From assembly GCA_031262205.1 (NCBI GenBank), contig JAISID010000019.1, positions 1 to 7,436 of the forward strand: 7,436 nt of DNA, read 5' to 3'. Below are positions 1 through 5,152 of this stretch, one piece after another. Source of the stretch: Holosporales bacterium. Lineage in GTDB: Bacteria > Pseudomonadota > Alphaproteobacteria > RUG11792. Within the stretch, counting starts at the first letter, position 1. Every line of letters starts with the position of its first letter. The position numbers and the translations under genes were made by a program. The notes below the pieces were generated by a model. It worked only from the letters and a program-made list of their open reading frames with translations. It did no database searches and was not told the DNA's origin.

Positions 1-51
1 AATCGGTCGAGATATCCTCGTTCCAAAAGATAAATATTATTAGGAGAGCGG
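1..51 (+). repeat. Copy A of the palindrome-arm repeat, cut by the window edge
   Basis: Positions 1-41 are an exact reverse complement of 3456-3496, 41 of 41 bases. The copy includes the conserved block ccaaaagataaatattat at 23-40, the 15-nt spacer type of the left arm at 8-22, and the start of the aatcggt block at 1-7. After the block comes gagagcgg at 44-51, which also follows the right arm at 3609-3616, where it begins the cloverleaf. In this copy the cloverleaf does not continue. The element probably extends leftward outside the window. It is therefore a dispersed repeat with at least two copies in about 3.5 kb. Its function is unknown. Confidence 0.85.
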
Positions 52-546
52 TTTGATCTTTAATATCAATGTTTTAGGAAAGAACAATTGCGAACTAATA
101 CGCGTCCCCAACAGCGCATCATTCCTTAGCAAATGGGCGTTGTTATATTTTACGGGATGTTGGTTCCCCCAAATTCTCCATCTCTTTATGCTTCACAAAG
201 CGGAGGGTTATCAAGCGACAGACATCTTACAAACATCGCCGCAGTGGGCTTCAAACGCTTTGCAATTATGTTCTCTTAAAGTTATCGTCATACGGTTATA
301 TGAGATAACTCTCAAAAACTTAAATGTTTCACATGAAGCATTTTGCGACGACGTCCAATTGTAATAGACGAGTCTTAAATTCACAGAAGATAAAAAGACG
401 CTTTAAATGCGTGGAATTATCCCTCAACTCCTATAAACAACAGTTATGAGAGACATGATTAAAATCGGGATTAGTCTTATGCATCAAGGGGTAATTTTTC
501 ATTAAATTTATAGAAAATCTGTTCTTCTTATAACCGCAAAATATCT
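42..546. other. Intergenic stretch downstream of gyrA, no recognised gene
   Basis: About 500 bp separate the repeat at the left edge from the gyrA stop codon. One plus-strand frame is open at 53-364 (103 codons, TTG start). It is preceded at suitable distance by aggagag (42-48), but that purine run lies at the edge of the repeat. The translation, which includes a segment FTGCWFPQILHLFMLHK, resembles no family I know and shows no domain motif. It may be chance or a gene remnant. I see no convincing minus-strand coding remnant and no tRNA. The only other signal is a weak terminator-like hairpin for gyrA at 392-412. Confidence 0.5.
392..412 (-). terminator. Possible weak intrinsic terminator for gyrA
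   Basis: On the minus strand, acgc and gcgt can pair around a 7-nt AT-rich centre (398-412) and are followed at once by a run of five T (plus-strand A at 392-396). The site is about 135 nt after the gyrA stop. The stem has only four firm pairs, so the call is tentative. No better terminator was seen downstream of gyrA. Confidence 0.25.
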
Positions 547-3195
547 TCACTCTTCTTCGTCTTGTTCCTCCTCAACTTTTGAGACGGATGTAATTACTTC
601 GCCTTCCTCAAGCCTAAACAATATCACTCCCTGCGAAACTCTTCTCGTTATCCTAATATCTTCAACCGAGCACCGCATGATTCTTCCCGTATTAGTTATC
701 ATCATTATATTAGCGTTATAATCAACTGGGAACGATGCCGCGACTTTCCCATTCTTCTCAGTTATCGCTATGTTGGTGAAGCCTTGAGTCCCCCTGCTTG
801 TCGAGCGGTAATCGTAAAAAGAAGACGCTTTGCCAAATCCATTCTCCGTAACCGTAAGGATAAATTTTTCATTCTTTGCAAGAACGGTCATTCTATCTTC
901 AATTAAAGTATCTCCTTGAATCTTTCCTTCTTTTAAGAGTTTTCTTAAATTATCGGCGTTCTTAAAGTATTCTTCTCTTTCTTCAAGATTATCAATCTTC
1001 CATTGATCAAGAATCGCCGTTGAGATAACTTCGTCGCCTGGTTTTAACTTTATGCCTCTAACGCCGTTTGAAGCTCTACCGACAAAAACTCTTATGTCGT
1101 CGACTGGGAATCTATTGCAAATTCCATTTTTTGTCGATATGAACACGTCCGAATCAGCCGAACACAATTCCACTCCTACGAGTTTTTCCCCGTCGTCGAG
1201 AGATATTGCCCTCTTGCCGTTAGATTGAATGCTCGCGAAATCTTCGAACTTATTCCTTCTAACGTTCCCAAACGAAGTTGAAAAGATCAAAGTTTTTCCA
1301 CGCAAATCATCGTCGTTTCTAATTACTAAAATAGTAGAGACGCTCTCGTTTTCCCCAATTGAGAGTATATTAACTAAAGCTCGTCCTTTAGATACGGCGG
1401 TTCCAATTGGAAGTTTATATACTTTCATTTTATAAACTTTACCGAACGAAGAGAAAATTAAGACCTCGTCGTGAGTGTTGGCGATTATAACCTTTTGAAC
1501 GACGTCTTCCTCTTTAATTTCCATTCCGTTCTTGCCTCGGCCGCCTCTTTTCTGCGTTCTATAAGTCGACAGAGGGACCCTTTTAATATACCCGCCTAGA
1601 GTATATGTAATTACCATATCTTCTTTTTGAATCAGAGCTTCGTCGTCGACGTCTTCAAACGATTGCTCTATTTTGGTTAATCTCGGGGTATTGTATTTCT
1701 CCTTGATTTCAAGCATTTCGCTCTTAACAATTCCTATAATCTTTTCCTTCGAGCCTAAGATTGAAAGCAGTTCGCTTATCTGATCTACGACGTCTCTTAG
1801 ATCGTTTTGAATTTTATCCCGCTCTAATCCCGTTAACCTGTGAAGTCTCAAGTCTAAGATCGCGTTTGCCTGTTCTTCGGACAATTTATAAGACTTTGCG
1901 TTCTCGCCCGAACCGTCGACCAAATCCAGCATTGGTTTAATATTCTCAACATCGAATACTTCGTTCATCAAATTATTCTTAGCTTCGTCTCTGTCGCTTG
2001 CTTTTCTTATTATTGCAATCACTCGCTCTATATCCGATATAGCGACTGCGAATCCAAGCAATATGTGAGCTTTGTCGCGGCATTTTTTCAGATTAAACTT
2101 ACTTCTTCGAACTATGACTTCCTGCCTGAATTCGATAAAATTATCTATAATATTGCGGAGCGAAAGTTGCTGCGGTCTATTTTTAACCAATGCTAGCATG
2201 TTGTATCCAAAACTTGTTTGTAATTGAGTAAACTTAAAAAGCTGATTTAAAATCACTTCGCCTATAACGTTCCTTTTAAGTTCGATTACGATTCTAACCC
2301 CGTCTTTGTTTGATTCGTCTCTAATGTCGCTTATTCCCTCGACAGTTTTATCTTTAACAAGATGAGCTATTTTTTCAACGAGTTTCGCTTTGTTAACTTG
2401 ATATGGAATTTCGTGGACTATTATTGTTTCTCTGTCTCCGCCCTCTTTAATTATACTAGTTTTAGACCGGACTATTACGGAACCTCTTCCCGTTTCAAAA
2501 GCATTCCTTATTCCTCCGACGCCCATAATAACGCCGCCGGTTGGGAAATCGGGACCCGGTATATAATTCAACATTAAATCTTCCGTCGATATCTCAGGAT
2601 TATCTATAACGGCGCAGCAAGCATCGATAACTTCTCCAAGATTATGAGTAGGAATATAGGTCGCCATACCGACTGCGATTCCGCCTGCTCCATTTACAAG
2701 TAGATTTGGGAATCTCGCTGGTAGAACCGACGGTTCCATTAAAGTATTGTCGTAGTTCGGCCTAAAGTTAACCGTGTCGTCGTCTATATCTTTAACAAGT
2801 TCGTGAGCGACTTGAGCCATCCTTGCTTCCGTATACCGAGGAGCCGCCGCCGAATCGCCGTCCATAGAACCAAAGTTGCCTTGGCCATCGACAAGAGGAA
2901 CTCTCAGGCTAAAATCTTGCGCTAATCGCACCATCGTATCGTAAATCGCGGCGTCTCCATGCGGGTGGTATTTCCCCATGACTTCTCCAACCACCCTAGC
3001 CGATTTTCTATAAGGCTTGTTATAATGGTTTCCCGTCTCGTTCATAGCAAAGATGATGCGTCTATGAACTGGCTTTAGACCGTCTCGCACATCTGGAAGC
3101 GCTCTTGAGACTATAACGCTCATTGCATAATCCAAATACGAGCTTTGAACCTCTTCCTCAATTTGAATTGTCGCTATGTTTTCCTTGCTTGCCAT
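547..3195 (-). CDS. gyrA: DNA gyrase subunit A
   Basis: This is the breakage-reunion subunit of DNA gyrase, which works with GyrB as A2B2 in the cytoplasm to introduce negative supercoils using ATP. The 882 residues match the usual family length. The N-terminal winged-helix and tower region carries the catalytic tyrosine in APRYTEARM (Tyr121, E. coli Tyr122). The quinolone-pocket segment is KYHPHGDAAIYD (75-86), with Ala82 where E. coli has Ser83; the Asp87 equivalent is kept as Asp86. The C-terminal beta-pinwheel starts near residue 525 and contains the GyrA box QKRGGRG (548-554), which separates it from ParC. A charged insertion at about 730-765 is typical of alphaproteobacterial GyrA, and the tail is acidic (EEEQDEEE). 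The ATG at 3195 gives a normal N-terminus. The nearest Shine-Dalgarno-like tract, ttagga, is about 15 nt upstream, longer than ideal. No frameshift is seen. Confidence 0.98.
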   Translation of the reverse strand: MASKENIATIQIEEEVQSSYLDYAMSVIVSRALPDVRDGLKPVHRRIIFAMNETGNHYNKPYRKSARVVGEVMGKYHPHGDAAIYDTMVRLAQDFSLRVPLVDGQGNFGSMDGDSAAAPRYTEARMAQVAHELVKDIDDDTVNFRPNYDNTLMEPSVLPARFPNLLVNGAGGIAVGMATYIPTHNLGEVIDACCAVIDNPEISTEDLMLNYIPGPDFPTGGVIMGVGGIRNAFETGRGSVIVRSKTSIIKEGGDRETIIVHEIPYQVNKAKLVEKIAHLVKDKTVEGISDIRDESNKDGVRIVIELKRNVIGEVILNQLFKFTQLQTSFGYNMLALVKNRPQQLSLRNIIDNFIEFRQEVIVRRSKFNLKKCRDKAHILLGFAVAISDIERVIAIIRKASDRDEAKNNLMNEVFDVENIKPMLDLVDGSGENAKSYKLSEEQANAILDLRLHRLTGLERDKIQNDLRDVVDQISELLSILGSKEKIIGIVKSEMLEIKEKYNTPRLTKIEQSFEDVDDEALIQKEDMVITYTLGGYIKRVPLSTYRTQKRGGRGKNGMEIKEEDVVQKVIIANTHDEVLIFSSFGKVYKMKVYKLPIGTAVSKGRALVNILSIGENESVSTILVIRNDDDLRGKTLIFSTSFGNVRRNKFEDFASIQSNGKRAISLDDGEKLVGVELCSADSDVFISTKNGICNRFPVDDIRVFVGRASNGVRGIKLKPGDEVISTAILDQWKIDNLEEREEYFKNADNLRKLLKEGKIQGDTLIEDRMTVLAKNEKFILTVTENGFGKASSFYDYRSTSRGTQGFTNIAITEKNGKVAASFPVDYNANIMMITNTGRIMRCSVEDIRITRRVSQGVILFRLEEGEVITSVSKVEEEQDEEE

Positions 3196-3455
3196 GACAT
3201 CGATCTAAATTCCTAAGGATATGACAATTGTAACACTTTTACCAACAAACTACACGCAATTTACGCCTTAACATACTTTCCGAAGCAAATTTTTGCATAC
3301 AAAACGGAACGTTCCTCCAAACGAATCCATAGTAAAACATTCTACGATAAAGATTACTACCGCCTGCCGAAGGGCAACTCCTCAATCTAATAACATCGCC
3401 GTATTAATCCGTCGTTAACGACGAGAAACCAGACTATACAACTGGAAACTCCCCC
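3196..3455. other. gyrA upstream region, no gene seen
   Basis: These 260 bp lie between the gyrA start and the palindromic element. They are AT-leaning with no plausible coding frame, and gyrA's own promoter should lie here. The only candidate I see is an extended -10 at 3227-3235. No long hairpin, tRNA or recognisable operator was found. Confidence 0.5.
3227..3235 (-). promoter_or_regulatory. Candidate extended -10 for gyrA
   Basis: The minus strand reads TGTTACAAT, an extended -10 (TGn followed by TACAAT, one mismatch to TATAAT), 31 nt before the gyrA start codon. No convincing -35 lies at 16-18 nt; TTGCGT occurs at a 21-nt spacing. Transcription from here would give a leader of about 25 nt. 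Confidence 0.3.
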
Positions 3456-3602
3456 AATAATATTTATCTTTTGGAACGAGGATATCTCGACCGATTTATA
3501 AAGCGACTTGTCAAGGGCTTTAGAGCGAACGAAGAGAGCGTCCCTTGACAAGCTGCGAGTGATAAATCGGTATAATCGAGTGAGCCAAAAGATAAATATT
3601 AT
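3456..3602. repeat. Interrupted palindrome with three conserved blocks per arm
   Basis: Two 61-nt arms (3457-3517 and 3542-3602) face each other around a 24-nt centre. Reading inward, each arm contains ataatatttatcttttgg (3457-3474 / 3585-3602), accgatttat (3490-3499 / 3562-3571) and cttgtcaaggg (3507-3517 / 3542-3552), all perfectly complementary across the arms. Between the blocks the spacers are unrelated and differ in length (15 and 7 nt on the left, 13 and 9 on the right), yet both arms total 61 nt. Block conservation with free spacers suggests protein-binding or recombination sites rather than one simple hairpin. Bases 3456-3496 recur inverted at 1-41. No open frame through the region looks like a protein. 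Confidence 0.9.
3545..3576 (+). promoter_or_regulatory. Consensus -35 and -10 hexamers with a 20-nt spacer, facing the cloverleaf
   Basis: TTGACA (3545-3550) and TATAAT (3571-3576) both match the sigma70 consensus exactly. The 20-nt spacer is longer than the usual 16-18, so unaided activity would be low; spacers of 19-20 nt are known for activator-twisted promoters of the MerR type. A start near 3583 would transcribe the 18-nt repeat block and then the whole cloverleaf. TTGACA is part of the palindrome's inner block and also occurs on the other arm facing left, where no TATAAT follows. The match could therefore be a by-product of the repeat. Confidence 0.4.
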
Positions 3603-3603
3603 A

Positions 3604-3698
3604 TTTGAGAGAGCGGCGGCTTGTTCGGCGGCTTTGCCGAACCCGAGCTTCATAAGCTCGGCCGCAGTTAATACTGCGGAAGCCGCCGCCCTCTCAAA
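3604..3698. repeat. Perfect cloverleaf (four-way junction) palindromic element
   Basis: A closing stem pairs 3604-3622 with 3680-3698: 18 of 19 positions pair, with the single mismatch A3612/C3690. Inside it, three perfect hairpins follow one another without a spare base: 3623-3642 (7-bp stem, loop ggcttt), 3643-3661 (8-bp stem, loop cat) and 3662-3679 (7-bp stem, loop taat). The junction has no unpaired nucleotide. All pairs are Watson-Crick, so either strand folds equally well as RNA or as a DNA cruciform. The stretch is strongly GC-rich against its AT-rich surroundings. Stem sizes and loops do not fit a tRNA. No T-run follows on either strand, so it is not a standard terminator. It abuts the palindrome at 3457-3602 with one base between them. 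I do not recognise the family. Confidence 0.9.
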
Positions 3699-3997
3699 AT
3701 GAAATTTTAAAAGGTTAATATAGAACGTTAAGATTTACTAATAGATACTTTACTGTTTTAACAGGAAAACCGCAGCGTTCTATTTGAAGCTAAAAACGAT
3801 CTCTTACCCTAGACGACTGCATTTATAGGCCGTTATCAAAACATCTGGCGACAAGTTAAAAGAAAACTACTTTAAAAGGGAATCCCCTAATATGCAGTAA
3901 TGATCTTATAAGCGCGCAATCTTCTTATAAACTCCACAGACGCGTCTTGCCTATATGAATTCTGATTTGTATGCCTCATGTTAGATGGCGATTCCGA
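3699..3997. other. Intergenic stretch after pyk, no gene seen
   Basis: About 300 bp follow the pyk stop codon. Minus-strand translations in three frames show no trace of the missing pyruvate kinase C-terminal domain. Small AT-rich inverted repeats are present: ttataag/cttataa at 3906-3930, and atagaacg/cgttctat at 3720-3727 and 3776-3783. None is followed by a T-run that would make a convincing terminator. Confidence 0.5.
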
Positions 3998-5035
3998 TTA
4001 ACCCTGGAAATTTCCGAAAGTTATCTTATCTTTCTCCGCCCTGACGACAATCTTATTCATAGCTTGAACCGCTTGCTCTGGATATAAGCCGCTTGCCGTT
4101 TCGGCGGATAGCATAACGGCGTCGGCTCCTTGCGCGACGGCGTATGCAACGTCCGATACTTCCGCTCTAGTGGGAACCGGACAACGAGTCATAGACTCTA
4201 GCATATGCGTTGCAACGACGACTGGTTTTTTATAAAATTTAGCCTTGCTTACAATCATGTTTTGAATGCCGGGAATAGATTCATACGGTAGTTCGACTCC
4301 TAAATCGCCGCGAGCCGCCATAATTATATCGGCTGCTTCTATTATCGAATCTATGTTTTCTACGGCGGACGGTTTTTCAATTTTCGCCAATATGCTTATA
4401 TTATTGTCGCCGACGAACTTCCTTGCTTGCTTTATATCTTCCGCAGTTTGTATGAACGAGACGGCAAGCCAATCGGCGTCGATTTCTTTGATCGTTGTAA
4501 TATCGTTCTTATCCTTATCTGTAAGCGATGAAATCGGAAGCGCGGCGTTTGGAATGTTCACTCCTTTATTGCTCGACAGTACGCCTCCTACAATAACTTT
4601 TGTTTCCATTACGCTTCCGTTATTGCTGCAAACCTCTAGCTTCAATTTTCCGTCGTCTAGCAGTAACTCGGTTCCTGGTCTTAGAGAGCTAAAGATTTCA
4701 GGATGAGGCAGGGATACTCTTGTTGAATCCCCTGGACGCTGCGTGATATCTAGAATGAATTTAGCCCCAGTTTTTAAAGATACGCTTTTATCCTCAAAAG
4801 CTCCTATCCTTATTTTAGGCCCTTGGAGATCCATCATAATCTTAAGTTTCTTGTCGAGACTGTTTTCAGTCCTCCTTATTAAATTTGCATTATTTTTGTG
4901 GGTTTCATAGTTTCCATGCGAAAAATTTAATCTGAAAACATCGACTCCTGCAACTGCAAGTTTTCTAATCATTTCTTCAGAACTGCTCGAGGGTCCTAAA
5001 GTCGCAACAATTTTTGTTTTTCTATTAGCTTGCAT
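3998..5035 (-). CDS. pyk: Pyruvate kinase, short form lacking the C-terminal domain
   Basis: The enzyme transfers phosphate from phosphoenolpyruvate to ADP, the last step of glycolysis, in the cytoplasm. The TIM-barrel and B domains are complete: TKIVATLGPSS (7-17), RLNFSHG (35-41), DLQGPKIR (69-76), LLLDDGK (124-130), the catalytic lysine in AKIEK (Lys218) with metal ligand Glu220, ARGDLGVE with Asp244, ATHML (275-279) and PTRAEVSDVA (288-297). Lys74 sits where K+-dependent enzymes have Glu (rabbit Glu117), which suggests K+ independence. ATHML has His where Gln is usual. The protein has 345 residues against about 470-480 and stops just after the barrel (ending FGNFQG), so the whole C-terminal domain used for allosteric control and tetramer contacts is absent. 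The start gives a normal N-terminus, but no clear Shine-Dalgarno sequence precedes it. Confidence 0.95.
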   Translation of the reverse strand: MQANRKTKIVATLGPSSSSEEMIRKLAVAGVDVFRLNFSHGNYETHKNNANLIRRTENSLDKKLKIMMDLQGPKIRIGAFEDKSVSLKTGAKFILDITQRPGDSTRVSLPHPEIFSSLRPGTELLLDDGKLKLEVCSNNGSVMETKVIVGGVLSSNKGVNIPNAALPISSLTDKDKNDITTIKEIDADWLAVSFIQTAEDIKQARKFVGDNNISILAKIEKPSAVENIDSIIEAADIIMAARGDLGVELPYESIPGIQNMIVSKAKFYKKPVVVATHMLESMTRCPVPTRAEVSDVAYAVAQGADAVMLSAETASGLYPEQAVQAMNKIVVRAEKDKITFGNFQG

Positions 5036-5070
5036 TTTGAAACGTTTAATTTACATTGTTATAATCTTAG

Positions 5071-5099
5071 ATTCTAGTAACAGGGAGATCGTTTTTCAA
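5071..5099 (-). promoter_or_regulatory. sigma70-type promoter for pyk
   Basis: On the minus strand TTGAAA (5099-5094) and TAGAAT (5076-5071) are separated by exactly 17 nt, each hexamer close to consensus. Transcription would begin near 5064 and leave a leader of about 30 nt before the pyk ATG. The site lies in the 117-bp gap after dnaE, so pyk can be expressed independently of dnaE. Confidence 0.6.
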
Positions 5100-5152
5100 T
5101 GTTTGCAAGTATATCAACCCGCATAAAGTTAGTTTCCCTTATGCTTAGCGAG

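Noticed and set aside
53..364. Open plus-strand frame of 103 codons with a TTG start and a purine-rich tract upstream
   Set aside because: The product resembles no known family, the start codon is weak, and its ribosome-site-like tract lies at the edge of a repeat. It is described in the intergenic entry but not called as a gene.
3604..3698. tRNA or tmRNA reading of the cloverleaf
   Set aside because: The closing stem is far too long, there is no T-loop consensus or anticodon arm of the right size, and the junction has no linker bases.
3456..3698. Chromosome replication origin or dif site
   Set aside because: I saw no DnaA box such as TTATCCACA, and the block arrangement does not match a 28-bp XerC/XerD site.
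3387..3702. Two overlapping open frames on opposite strands through the palindrome and cloverleaf (minus 3387-3653, plus 3508-3702)
   Set aside because: Both are read through self-complementary, GC-rich repeat DNA, which yields low-complexity Ala/Ser-rich translations; neither resembles a protein.
4266..4706. Long plus-strand open frame inside pyk
   Set aside because: It is antisense to clear pyruvate kinase coding sequence and its translation has no recognisable feature. The same applies to the plus-strand frames inside gyrA and dnaE.
5121..5144. Hairpin gcataa/ttatgc after the dnaE stop as a terminator
   Set aside because: The stem is six mostly AT pairs with a 12-nt loop, and no T-run follows on the minus strand.
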